Shown here piece by piece: positions 16,414-24,496 of a DNA stretch of 43,520 nt. A program made the translations under genes and the position numbers. This DNA comes from Desulfobacteraceae bacterium 4572_123 (lineage in GTDB: Bacteria > Desulfobacterota > Desulfobacteria > Desulfobacterales > 4572-123). The notes under the pieces are model-generated. The model ran no database searches. It was not told where the DNA came from and saw nothing but the letters and a program-made list of their open reading frames with translations. The stretch's first letter is position 1. Every line of letters begins with the position of its first letter. The stretch covers positions 1 through 43,520 of the forward strand of contig NBLJ01000001.1 in assembly GCA_002084545.1 (NCBI GenBank). Reading direction: 5' to 3'.

Positions 16414-17422
16414 TCTTATTGAAGTTTATAAACTGAGCAAACATTTTCCCGTGCGGTCCGGGCTGTTCAACCGGGGAAAACGGTTCGTGCATGCGGTTGA
16501 CGATCTGTCGTTCACCCTGGGATACCGGCAGACCCTTGGACTGGTGGGGGAATCGGGCTGCGGGAAATCCACGGCCAGCCGGACCATTTTAAACCTGCTT
16601 AAACCTACCGCCGGAGAGGTCTGGTTTCAGGGTGAGAACATCTTTAATCTCAGCTCCAGGGAAAGGCGCAAAATCCGACAGGGCGTACAGATCGTTTTTC
16701 AGGATCCTTACGGGTCCTTGAATCCGCGGCTAACGGTCAAACGGATCGTGGAAGAGCCCCTGTTGACCCATAAGATCGGGAATGCATCATCGCGGCGGCG
16801 TGATGTGGCCGGAATGCTTGCAAAGGTCGGGCTGCTGCCCGAACACATGAACAGGTTCCCCCATGAATTTTCAGGGGGACAGCGGCAGAGAATCATGCTG
16901 GCACGGGCCCTTGTACTCAAGCCGAAACTAATCATTGCGGATGAACCGGTCTCAGCCCTTGACGTATCGGTGCAGGCTCAGATCCTTAACCTGATGGTCA
17001 GGCTGCAGAAAGAACTCGATCTCTCCTTTATATTCATATCCCATGACCTGGGCGTGATACGTCATGTAAGCCACAAGGTCGCGGTTATGTATCTGGGTGA
17101 AATCGTGGAGACGGCACCGGTGGATGAAATTTATGAAAGTCCGCTGCATCCATATACAAGTTCTCTTATTTCTTCGGTACCGGTTCCTGATCCGCGTATG
17201 AAAAACAGAAACAGAGTTGTTCTGCAGGGAGACGTGCCGTCTCCCCGTAATCCACCTCCTGGATGCCGTTTTCATACAAGATGTCCAAGGTGCATGAAGA
17301 TATGTTCCCAGAAGAAACCATCTGCAAGAGAAATTTCCCCCGGGCATGTCGTCGCATGCCATCTTTACGGCGATGGAAAGATATGGGAGCCGCCGCTGCC
17401 CGGTGGACAGAATGTCCAGTAA
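16406..17422 (+). CDS. Dpp/Opp-type ABC importer ATPase 2
   Basis: A 338-residue DppF/OppF-like ATPase, partner of the upstream gene. The ATG at 16406 overlaps the previous stop; the frame is open further upstream, but that part is the shadow of ATPase 1. Walker [13 protein letters not shown] (about 55-66), Q-loop FQDPYGSLNPR, signature FSGGQRQRIMLA (about 153-164), Walker B LIIADEPVSALD, His-switch ISHDLGVI, and the C-terminal PPGCRFHTRCPRCMKIC cluster motif. These two chains form the heterodimeric motor of the importer. Confidence 0.94.
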   Translation: MPDLIEVYKLSKHFPVRSGLFNRGKRFVHAVDDLSFTLGYRQTLGLVGESGCGKSTASRTILNLLKPTAGEVWFQGENIFNLSSRERRKIRQGVQIVFQDPYGSLNPRLTVKRIVEEPLLTHKIGNASSRRRDVAGMLAKVGLLPEHMNRFPHEFSGGQRQRIMLARALVLKPKLIIADEPVSALDVSVQAQILNLMVRLQKELDLSFIFISHDLGVIRHVSHKVAVMYLGEIVETAPVDEIYESPLHPYTSSLISSVPVPDPRMKNRNRVVLQGDVPSPRNPPPGCRFHTRCPRCMKICSQKKPSAREISPGHVVACHLYGDGKIWEPPLPGGQNVQ

Positions 17423-17480
17423 GCTCCGGCGGCTGCTGATTTATATTGAAACAAAAACACAACAAAGAAAGGAGAGTACA

Positions 17481-18977
17481 ATGAAAAGATCGTTTGCAAT
17501 CGTTTTAACCGTGGTTATGCTTTTTGCTTTGTTTGTATCACCAGGCCTGGCCCGGGATACGGATGAACTGATTGTGCTTCAGGAGTCGGAAGTGGTTGGG
17601 CTGGACCTGATGCGCTCATCTTTGCAGAACACCATGAGTGTCTGCTACAACCTGCACGACACCCTGTTTTTCCCCCAGGAAGACGCTTCCGTTAAGCCGG
17701 CTCTGGCTGAGAAGTGGGAAAAAATCGATGACTTGACCTGGAAGATTACCCTGCGGAAAGGAGTGAAATTTCATAACGGTGAACCTGTTAATGCCGAAGC
17801 CGTAAAGTTTTCCTTTGACAGGATTTTCAATCCGGAAATCAAATGCCCCCATAAGGGCAAACTTTCCGCCTTCAAGGAGGTGGTCGTACTTGATGATCTG
17901 TCCTTCAAGATCATGACCAATGATCCTTTTGCTCCGGGTCTTTATATCCTCGGCATCTATTTTCCCATCGTACCTCCAAAATACATCCAGGAGGTCGGGG
18001 ATAAAAAATTTAACACCAGCCCCATCGGCTGCGGTCCCTACAGACTAAAAAAATGGATGCGCGGAGAATCTGTAATCCTTGAAAGATTCGAGGGATACTA
18101 CGGCCCCAAGCCTTATTATAAAACGGTTGTTTTCAAAACCGTTCCCGAGCCAGCGGCAAGGATTGCAGCCCTGATTACCGGAGAAGCCGACGTGATCAGC
18201 GGTGTGCCTGTTCACAAGAGAACAGAGATTGAAGCTTCCGGAAAGGCTTATCTTTCCTCCCAGATGGGTGTCATGCCCTACCTCGGACTGAATACATATA
18301 AGGCCCCCTTTGATGACGTTCGCGTGCGCCAGGCCGTCAATTATGCCATAAACCGGGAATTGATCAACAAGGCCCTTTTCGGAGACAAGGCGATCATCTG
18401 CAAGGGCCCCATCAGTCCCAGAACCTTTGGTTCCGATCCCGGCCTGAAACCGTATCCCTTTGACCCGGCCAAGGCCAAGGCGCTTCTTGCGGAAGCTGGT
18501 TACGAGAACGGGATCGAAGTTCGGTTTGCCTATCCCACCTACATGTCACAGATCCAGGAGCAGGCGGAAGCAATTGCGGCAGGCCTTGCCGATGCCGGCA
18601 TCAAGACTAAACTGGAGCCCTTTGAAAGGGCGGTCATGTGGCAGCGCTACAAGGCCAAAAAACACCAGATGTACATATACTGGTGGGATGATGCGCCGGA
18701 GCCCGACCGCTATATGTATTCCCTTTTTCATTCCCAGAGCCGTGATTACTACTATAAGAATCCTACTGTAGACGTTCTTCTGGATCTCGGCCGAACCATT
18801 CTGGACCGAAACGAGAGAGCCAAGGTGTACAATAAGATTGACCAGGTGCTCTACGAAGACTGCCCATGGGCATATCTTTATGTAATTCCCGAAGTGTTCG
18901 GGGTTTCCAACAAGGTTTTCTATGAAGGCAACCGTGACGGGTTCCTGAACATGCGCTGGGCCAAACCGAAAAATTAG
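17481..18977 (+). CDS. periplasmic solute-binding protein of the Dpp/Opp-type importer (SBP_bac_5)
   Basis: A 498-residue family-5 extracellular binding protein. It has a signal peptide of about 24 residues (MKRS, hydrophobic core AIVLTVVMLFALFV, cleavage near GLA-RD) with no lipobox cysteine, so it should be free in the periplasm. The body has the family motifs LAEKWEKIDDLTWKITLRKGVKFHNG and VKFSFDRI (about 75-120), RQAVNYAINRELI (about 285-297) and the SBP_bac_5 C-terminal lobe. A clean AAGGAG is placed before the ATG at 17481; the longer frame from 17346 is not used. The ligand is unknown: peptides, opines, glutathione and nickel chelates are all handled by this family, and neighbours suggest an amino-acid conjugate. 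Confidence 0.92.
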   Translation: MKRSFAIVLTVVMLFALFVSPGLARDTDELIVLQESEVVGLDLMRSSLQNTMSVCYNLHDTLFFPQEDASVKPALAEKWEKIDDLTWKITLRKGVKFHNGEPVNAEAVKFSFDRIFNPEIKCPHKGKLSAFKEVVVLDDLSFKIMTNDPFAPGLYILGIYFPIVPPKYIQEVGDKKFNTSPIGCGPYRLKKWMRGESVILERFEGYYGPKPYYKTVVFKTVPEPAARIAALITGEADVISGVPVHKRTEIEASGKAYLSSQMGVMPYLGLNTYKAPFDDVRVRQAVNYAINRELINKALFGDKAIICKGPISPRTFGSDPGLKPYPFDPAKAKALLAEAGYENGIEVRFAYPTYMSQIQEQAEAIAAGLADAGIKTKLEPFERAVMWQRYKAKKHQMYIYWWDDAPEPDRYMYSLFHSQSRDYYYKNPTVDVLLDLGRTILDRNERAKVYNKIDQVLYEDCPWAYLYVIPEVFGVSNKVFYEGNRDGFLNMRWAKPKN

Positions 18978-18987
18978 CAAAAAGAAA

Positions 18988-19016
18988 AGCCCCGCATGGA
19001 CATTTCATGCGGGGCT
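18988..19016 (+). promoter_or_regulatory. perfect 11-bp hairpin between binding protein and permease genes
   Basis: Arms AGCCCCGCATG (18988-18998) and CATGCGGGGCT (19006-19016), loop of 7. There is no T run after it, so it is unlikely to terminate by itself; its place, 11 bases after the binding-protein stop, is that of an mRNA 3'-end stabiliser that would leave more binding-protein message than permease message. Confidence 0.7.
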
Positions 19017-19043
19017 CACCATAACATACGATATAGTGTGACG

Positions 19044-19970
19044 ATGCTTCAATTTATCTTAAAACGAATCTGGCATACGGGTTTTGTTGTAATCGGGATC
19101 TCGGTGATCAGTTTTTTCTTCATCCATCTTTCCGGTGATCCTGTCATGCTGATGCTGCCCGGGGATGCAACCGACCAGGAGATTGAAGAACTCCGCGTGC
19201 AGCTCGGGTTCAACGATCCCCTGCATGTCCAGTACCTGCGGTTTGCCGCAAAAGCGATAAAGGGAGATTTCGGGGATTCGCTTTACTACAACATACCGGT
19301 ATTTGAACTGATTACGGAAAGGCTGCCGGCAAGCCTGGAGCTTGCTTTTGCGGCCATGCTCTTTGCCCTGGTTTTTGCGGTGCCCATCGGCATTCTTTCG
19401 GCGGTAAAAAGGGGTTCTTTTCTGGATATGAGCAGCATGCTCGGAGCCCTTGTGGGCCTTTCCATGCCTCATTTCTGGCTGGGAATCATGATGATGCTGC
19501 TGTTTTCCGTGCACCTGGGGTGGCTGCCCACATCAGGCCGCGGCACCATGGCCCATCTGATCATGCCGGCCATATCTCTTGGTCTCAGCCTCATGGCCAT
19601 GTTTGCCAGGCTGACCCGTTCGGTCATGCTCGAAGTGCTCAGCCTCGACTATATACGAACGGCCAGGGCAAAGGGACTCAAAGAGCAGGTGGTCATAGCC
19701 AAACATGCTCTTAAAAATGCACTTATCCCCCTGGTCACCGTTGCCGGCATGCAGTTCGGTTTTCTCATCGGCGGCACGGTTATTATTGAAACCGTATTTG
19801 CCTGGCCGGGGCTGGGACGGCTGGTGGTACAGGCGATTTTCAGCAGGGACTACCCTCTGGTCCAGGGCATAGTTTTTATCTTTTCCATCATATTTGTTGG
19901 AATGAATCTGCTTGTTGACATTCTCTATGTATATCTTGACCCCCAGATAACATATTCCGAGGAAAAATGA
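19044..19970 (+). CDS. Dpp/Opp-type ABC importer permease 1
   Basis: A 308-residue inner-membrane permease (DppB-like) with about six transmembrane segments: the first at residues 7-27 (ILKRIWHTGFVVIGISVISFFFIH), the rest in the C-terminal two-thirds. The family pattern SGDPVMLMLPGDA follows the first segment, and the EAA-loop (YIRTARAKGLKEQVVIAKHALKNALIPL, about 209-236) contacts the ATPase. The ATG at 19044 is used; the frame from 18996 runs through the intergenic hairpin and is not credible. The stop overlaps permease 2 in an ATGA. Confidence 0.93.
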   Translation: MLQFILKRIWHTGFVVIGISVISFFFIHLSGDPVMLMLPGDATDQEIEELRVQLGFNDPLHVQYLRFAAKAIKGDFGDSLYYNIPVFELITERLPASLELAFAAMLFALVFAVPIGILSAVKRGSFLDMSSMLGALVGLSMPHFWLGIMMMLLFSVHLGWLPTSGRGTMAHLIMPAISLGLSLMAMFARLTRSVMLEVLSLDYIRTARAKGLKEQVVIAKHALKNALIPLVTVAGMQFGFLIGGTVIIETVFAWPGLGRLVVQAIFSRDYPLVQGIVFIFSIIFVGMNLLVDILYVYLDPQITYSEEK

Positions 19971-20890
19971 ACTCCAAGGTTTCCGAATCCAGTGATGCGG
20001 GCAATATGACGGATATATTAATGCCGACCCTGCGCCTCTTCCTGAGCACCCTCAAAGAAGTTGTAAAGCGTCCGAGTTCCATGGTCGGCGGCATCCTCCT
20101 TGTGCTCATTGTTTTGACCAGTGCGCTGTTTCCGTTATTTATGCACACCGATCCGCTTGCCCAGGATCTCATGGCTCGTTTTACACCGCCTGTATGGCAG
20201 GAAGGCGGAACCTGGCAATATATTCTCGGTACGGACAACCTAGGCCGCGACATTTTTTCCAGGATGCTTTACGGAAGCCGGATATCACTGATTGTAGGAT
20301 TCAGTGCCGTTCTTGTCGCGGAATTGCTGGGTATCATCCTGGGTTTGATTTCAGGTTATTATGGAGGAAAAATCGATGCGGTTATCATGCGGATCGCCGA
20401 CATTTTCATGGCCTATCCGTTCATGCTGCTGACCATCTCCGTTATTGCCGTTCTCGGGCCCTCTATTTTAAATCTTATTCTGGTCCTTGGCATGTCGGAC
20501 TGGGTTACCTATGCAAGAACCATCCGCGGAAGCGTTCTTTCCATCAAGAGAAAGGAATTCGTGGAGGCTTCAAGGGCCATCGGTACACCCCACCCGGTCA
20601 TCATCCGGCGGCATGTCCTTCCGAACGTCATTTCTCCGCTCATTATTCTGGGCACTTTGCGGGTCGCAAATATCATTATCTGGGAAAGCGGCCTTTCCTA
20701 TCTGGGTATGGGAGCTCCTCCGCCCATGGCCACCTGGGGCAGGATGCTTGCCGAGGGCAGGGTATACATCACCGATGCGTGGTGGCTGGTAACGCTGCCC
20801 GGTCTGGCGATAATGCTGACCATTCTTTCTATCAATCTGCTCGGAGACGGACTTCGCGATGCTCTGGACCCGAGGCTTAAAAATCTATAA
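19967..20890 (+). CDS. Dpp/Opp-type ABC importer permease 2
   Basis: A 307-residue DppC-like permease. The start overlaps the previous stop (ATGA). The cytoplasmic N-terminal arm (about 1-40) leads to a first membrane segment (VGGILLVLIVLTSALFPLFM, about 41-60), then DPLAQDL and LGTDNLGRDIFSRMLYGSRISL, the DppC/OppC signature, and the EAA loop (FVEASRAIGTPHPVIIRRHVLPN, about 198-220). With permease 1 it forms the channel. The last transporter gene; 33 bases separate it from the first dehydrogenase-like gene, so transport and enzyme genes share one transcript. Confidence 0.93.
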   Translation: MNSKVSESSDAGNMTDILMPTLRLFLSTLKEVVKRPSSMVGGILLVLIVLTSALFPLFMHTDPLAQDLMARFTPPVWQEGGTWQYILGTDNLGRDIFSRMLYGSRISLIVGFSAVLVAELLGIILGLISGYYGGKIDAVIMRIADIFMAYPFMLLTISVIAVLGPSILNLILVLGMSDWVTYARTIRGSVLSIKRKEFVEASRAIGTPHPVIIRRHVLPNVISPLIILGTLRVANIIIWESGLSYLGMGAPPPMATWGRMLAEGRVYITDAWWLVTLPGLAIMLTILSINLLGDGLRDALDPRLKNL

Positions 20891-20923
20891 AATATCAAAA
20901 ATCAATTTTCAGGACGGTGATTC

Positions 20924-22111
20924 ATGAAAGTGCTGCTCATGGGGATGGGGTTGCAGGGAAAAGCTGTTGCTCACGATCTGGAAAAGAGTCAACTGGTAAA
21001 AGAGATCCTTGTTCTGGACAACGATCTGGATTCAGTCAACAACTACATCGAAAAAAAGGGGTTTCAGAAGATAACGGCAGGGGCGCTGAATGCCGAATGT
21101 GAGAACGAGATTGAAAAAAGTGTCGGCCGGTCCGGCGCAGATCTCGTTATCACGATGCTGCCGGTGGATTTCGGGCTCCGTGTTGCCCGGGCCGCGCTTG
21201 ATGCAGGCATTCATTTCGTATCGGCAAGCTATACCGGAAAAGTTGCCCGGATGGACCGGGAGGCAAGAGAAAAAGGTGTTATCATGCTGCCGGAAATGGG
21301 AATGGACCCGGGGATCGATCTTATCCTGGGCGGTATTGCCGTAGGTATGCTGGACCGGGTCCATGGCCTGTACTCCTACGGGGCCGGTTTGCCCGGACCT
21401 TCTCACAGGGATGACAATCCCCTGAAATACAAAATTTCCTGGAGCTTTGAAGGAGTCCTGAAAGCCTACCTCCGGGATGCGGTGGTCATAAGAGACGGCG
21501 TAAAGATCGATATCCCCGGGGACTCAATTTTCAAGCCTGAAAATACCCACATGATCGAAGTGCCCGGACTGGGGCCGATGGAAGCCTACCCCAATGGAAA
21601 CGCCGTAAACTTTATGTCGGTCTTCGGCCTTGATGAAACCGTTCGCCACATGGGTCGTTTTGCTCTTCGCTGGCCCGGGCACTGCGGCTTCTGGAGTACC
21701 ATGGCCGGTCTGGGTCTGCTGTCTGATAAACCGGACGGCACACTGCCGGTCTCCCCGCGGGACTTTCTGGTGAATATCCTGTCGCCAAAGCTTCAGTACG
21801 CCGATGATCAAAAAGATATAGTAATTATCCGGGTAGAGGCCTGGGGTGAAAAGGACGGCGTCTGGAAACGGGTTACACTTGAGGTGTTTGACAACCGCGA
21901 TCTTGAAACCGGGCTTTTTGCCATGAACCGTACAGTAGGCTACACTGCCGCCATAGCCGCCAGGATGATTCTTTCCGGTAAAATAAATACACCAGGAGTT
22001 CTCTCGCCGGTAAAAGACGTTCCCGCTAAAGATTTTTTAAAAGAGCTTGAACTGGTTGGCATCCGGTCTCGGTGCCGGGTTGAAGAGATTGATCAAGAGT
22101 ACCATAGCTAA
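20924..22111 (+). CDS. saccharopine dehydrogenase-like protein, first of two tandem paralogues
   Basis: A 395-residue two-domain protein of the saccharopine dehydrogenase (NADP-dependent) superfamily. The N-terminus is a Rossmann fold with GMGLQGKAVAHDLE (GxGxxG, residues 7-20); LVITMLPVDFGLRVARAALDAGIHFV (about 77-102), MLPEMGMDPGID, GLYSYGAGLPG and DDNPLKYKISW form the substrate domain; FALRWPGH and GLFAMNRTVGYTAA lie near the C-terminus. Such enzymes cleave or form secondary-amine links between an amino acid and a 2-oxo acid. The true substrate is unknown. The next gene is a close paralogue throughout. Confidence 0.85.
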   Translation: MKVLLMGMGLQGKAVAHDLEKSQLVKEILVLDNDLDSVNNYIEKKGFQKITAGALNAECENEIEKSVGRSGADLVITMLPVDFGLRVARAALDAGIHFVSASYTGKVARMDREAREKGVIMLPEMGMDPGIDLILGGIAVGMLDRVHGLYSYGAGLPGPSHRDDNPLKYKISWSFEGVLKAYLRDAVVIRDGVKIDIPGDSIFKPENTHMIEVPGLGPMEAYPNGNAVNFMSVFGLDETVRHMGRFALRWPGHCGFWSTMAGLGLLSDKPDGTLPVSPRDFLVNILSPKLQYADDQKDIVIIRVEAWGEKDGVWKRVTLEVFDNRDLETGLFAMNRTVGYTAAIAARMILSGKINTPGVLSPVKDVPAKDFLKELELVGIRSRCRVEEIDQEYHS

Positions 22112-22148
22112 TATAACGGATATAAATCAACAGGAGTCAAAAGAGTAA

Positions 22149-23327
22149 ATGAAAGCAATCGTTCTTGGAATGGGCCTTCAGGGAAAGGCCGTCATACACG
22201 ATCTTGAACAAAGTGACCTGATAAGCCGGGTATTTGCCGCCGATCTCGGCATTGACAATACCAGAGCATATCTGGAGCAAATGGGATATGCCAAAACAGA
22301 GGCGGTTAAACTTGATGTCAGTCTGGAAAAGGATCTGGCCGGAAAGTACATGGATATGGGTGTCGATATCGTCATATGCATGCTGCCCATCGAACTTGCC
22401 CTTACCGCCGCCAGAGCTGCGATGGATGCTATGATTCCTTTTGTGAGTTCTAATTATACTTACCAGCTCCAGGAACTTGATACGCCTGCAAGGGAAAAGG
22501 GCGTACTCATTCTGCCGGAGATGGGACTCGATCCGGGCATTGATCTGGTTCTGGGACGGCTGGCCGTTGACCAACTGGACCAGGTCCACGGTCTTTACTC
22601 CTACGGCGGCGGTGTCCCTGCCATGGAATGCGCCGATGACAACCCTATCCGCTACAAGATATCCTGGATTTTCGACAGGGTCCTGGCTGTTTACACGCGT
22701 GAGGCCAGGCTTGTGAAAGAGGGCCGGCCGCATGTTGTTCCCGGTGATGAAATTTTTTCACCGGACAATGTTCACGAGATCGAATTTCCGGAAATCGGCA
22801 GGCTGGAGGCCTATCCAAATGGTGATGCACAGCGGTATGTGGAGATATTTGGCCTGGGTAAAGAACTTGTGGAAATGGGACGATTTGCCTTAAGGTGGCC
22901 CGGGCATTCGAAGTTCTGGCATAAAATGGTAAAGCTCGGTCTTCTCGACGACACCCCTGTCAGTATCAAGGGCGCCGAAATATCACCGCGCAGCTTTCTT
23001 ACCAAATGGCTTACACCCCGCCTCCAGTATACGGATACGCAGCGTGACCTTGCACTTTTAAGGGTTGAAGCATGGGGGATCAAGAAAGGCCGGAAGGTGA
23101 AAGTAACCTATGATCTGGTCGATTATCGTGACCTTTCCACGGGACTTTTTGCCATGAACCGTACAGTCGGGTTCACGTCGAGTATCGGCGCATTGATGAT
23201 CCTGTCCGGTAAAATCACGGGCAGCGGTGTGTTGTCCCCGGCTATCCATGTGCCCGCCCATGAACTGCTCGAAGAGATAAAGGCACGGGGGATGCACGTG
23301 GATCACCATGTGGAGGAATTGGACTGA
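22149..23327 (+). CDS. saccharopine dehydrogenase-like protein, second of two tandem paralogues
   Basis: A 392-residue paralogue of the preceding protein, alignable end to end: GMGLQGKAVIHDLE, MLPIELALTAARAAMDA, LPEMGLDPGID, GLYSYGGGVP, DDNPIRYKISW, FALRWPGH and LFAMNRTVGF all recur. Both copies keep the nucleotide-binding glycines and the DPGID block, so neither is obviously a dead copy; they may act as a heterodimer, on two stereoisomers, or on successive substrates. AGGAGTCAAAAGAGTAA precedes the ATG. The gap to the next gene is only 2 bases, so it lies within the operon. Confidence 0.85.
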   Translation: MKAIVLGMGLQGKAVIHDLEQSDLISRVFAADLGIDNTRAYLEQMGYAKTEAVKLDVSLEKDLAGKYMDMGVDIVICMLPIELALTAARAAMDAMIPFVSSNYTYQLQELDTPAREKGVLILPEMGLDPGIDLVLGRLAVDQLDQVHGLYSYGGGVPAMECADDNPIRYKISWIFDRVLAVYTREARLVKEGRPHVVPGDEIFSPDNVHEIEFPEIGRLEAYPNGDAQRYVEIFGLGKELVEMGRFALRWPGHSKFWHKMVKLGLLDDTPVSIKGAEISPRSFLTKWLTPRLQYTDTQRDLALLRVEAWGIKKGRKVKVTYDLVDYRDLSTGLFAMNRTVGFTSSIGALMILSGKITGSGVLSPAIHVPAHELLEEIKARGMHVDHHVEELD

Positions 23328-23329
23328 TT

Positions 23330-24493
23330 ATGGAAGGCGTGGACAAAGTGGCGCTGGAGGCATTGATTCAGAAAAATGTCGGCGAACGTATCCGCAAGCT
23401 GCGCAAGGCGAAAAACCTCAATGCCGTGGAACTTGCCTCGAAAGCCGGGATCTCCCAGGGCCAGTTTTCCAAGATAGAAAACGGCAAAGCCACTATCTCC
23501 ATCAAGAACCTTGCCGGGATATGTCGTCTGCTCGGCTATCCATTAAGTTACCTGTTCCAGAGTGAAAGCAGTGCCCATGCCGGCACCCGTACAATAACAA
23601 CCGTCGCCGGCCTTGAACACGAGGGACTGCACTGGCTTGATCGGGAAATATCCAGATATACGGATAAAGTAGTTACCCTGAACACCCTCGGCACTGTGCA
23701 GTTCGGCCCGGTCCATGAACAGGTTGATCTTCTTTTGAAAGGCGAAATTGATCTTTTTGTGGAAGAACTGGTCCATTTCAGCCGGACAGCCCCCGCGCTC
23801 AGACATCTTGCCCTGCCATACTGCTTCCGGAGCAAGGCCAAACGGCTTGCCTTTTTCCGAAGCAGTTATTTTCTGGAAAACGTGACAAACAGATTGCTTG
23901 CAAAAGGGATTCGGTGTCTTAATCCCAGGTGGAACTGGATCCGCGGTCTGCAAAATGTCATCATTTCCAACAGGCCGATTATTACGCCCAGGGATGTCAA
24001 AGGCCTGCGGGTGAGAATATATGAATCCGATATTTTAAAAAAATTCTGGGATAAAATGGGCGCGATTCCCGTGGTCGTTCCCTACGGCGGGATACGGCAG
24101 GCCATTGATTCCGGAAAAGTGGATGCCGTGCCCATGTTTAAAGCGCTGCTCTATCGCAACAGGCTTTGCCGCAATGCCGGGTTTATCACTATCCTGGGCG
24201 ATCTCGCCTGTCCAATGGGGGTATTTGTCACTGAAAAGAAATATTCTTCTTTTTCGCACGAAATTCAAAATTCCCTGAAAAAAGCATGCAACAGCGCCGG
24301 TGACATATTTTCGCTGACTGTAAAACGGGCTGAAAAGAAAAATGAAAAACTCAACATGAGCCGCTATGGAGCGGTCTACCTGAAAGTGGACCTGGAACCG
24401 TGGCGTCTTGAAACGCTGCGGATAAGAAGGGAACTGATGGCGGAAAAAATGCTTTCCCGAACAGCATGGGACGCCATGGAAAATGCTTGTTGA
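23330..24493 (+). CDS. XRE helix-turn-helix fused to a TRAP (DctP-like) solute-binding domain: candidate ligand-sensing regulator
   Basis: A 387-residue fusion. Residues about 18-75 form a Cro/C1-type HTH: ERIRKLRKAKNLNAVELASKAGISQGQFSKIENGKATIS covers helices 1-4, with AGISQGQFSKIENG as the recognition region. The rest (about 95-375) has no HTH or kinase; it reads as a TRAP-transporter binding protein: IITPRDVKGLRVRIYES, GAIPVVVPYGGIRQAIDSGKVDAV (the DctP pattern of TP-DLKGL-IR and P-EVY-AL--G-VDG), and FHEL-like C-terminal helices. There is no signal peptide, so the domain would sense a solute in the cytoplasm and steer DNA binding. It is unusual for such a regulator to sit mid-operon, between the second dehydrogenase (2-base gap) and the MmgE/PrpD gene (3-base gap). 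Confidence 0.82.
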   Translation: MEGVDKVALEALIQKNVGERIRKLRKAKNLNAVELASKAGISQGQFSKIENGKATISIKNLAGICRLLGYPLSYLFQSESSAHAGTRTITTVAGLEHEGLHWLDREISRYTDKVVTLNTLGTVQFGPVHEQVDLLLKGEIDLFVEELVHFSRTAPALRHLALPYCFRSKAKRLAFFRSSYFLENVTNRLLAKGIRCLNPRWNWIRGLQNVIISNRPIITPRDVKGLRVRIYESDILKKFWDKMGAIPVVVPYGGIRQAIDSGKVDAVPMFKALLYRNRLCRNAGFITILGDLACPMGVFVTEKKYSSFSHEIQNSLKKACNSAGDIFSLTVKRAEKKNEKLNMSRYGAVYLKVDLEPWRLETLRIRRELMAEKMLSRTAWDAMENAC

Positions 24494-24496
24494 ACA

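Noticed and set aside
18996-19043. Upstream start for permease 1
   Set aside because: It would translate through the intergenic hairpin; the ATG at 19044 gives the normal permease N-terminus.
15442-20890. Staphylopine-type (Cnt) metallophore system
   Set aside because: The importer family matches, but no histidine racemase or aminobutanoyltransferase (CntK, CntL) lies beside it, and the presence of MmgE/PrpD points to catabolism.
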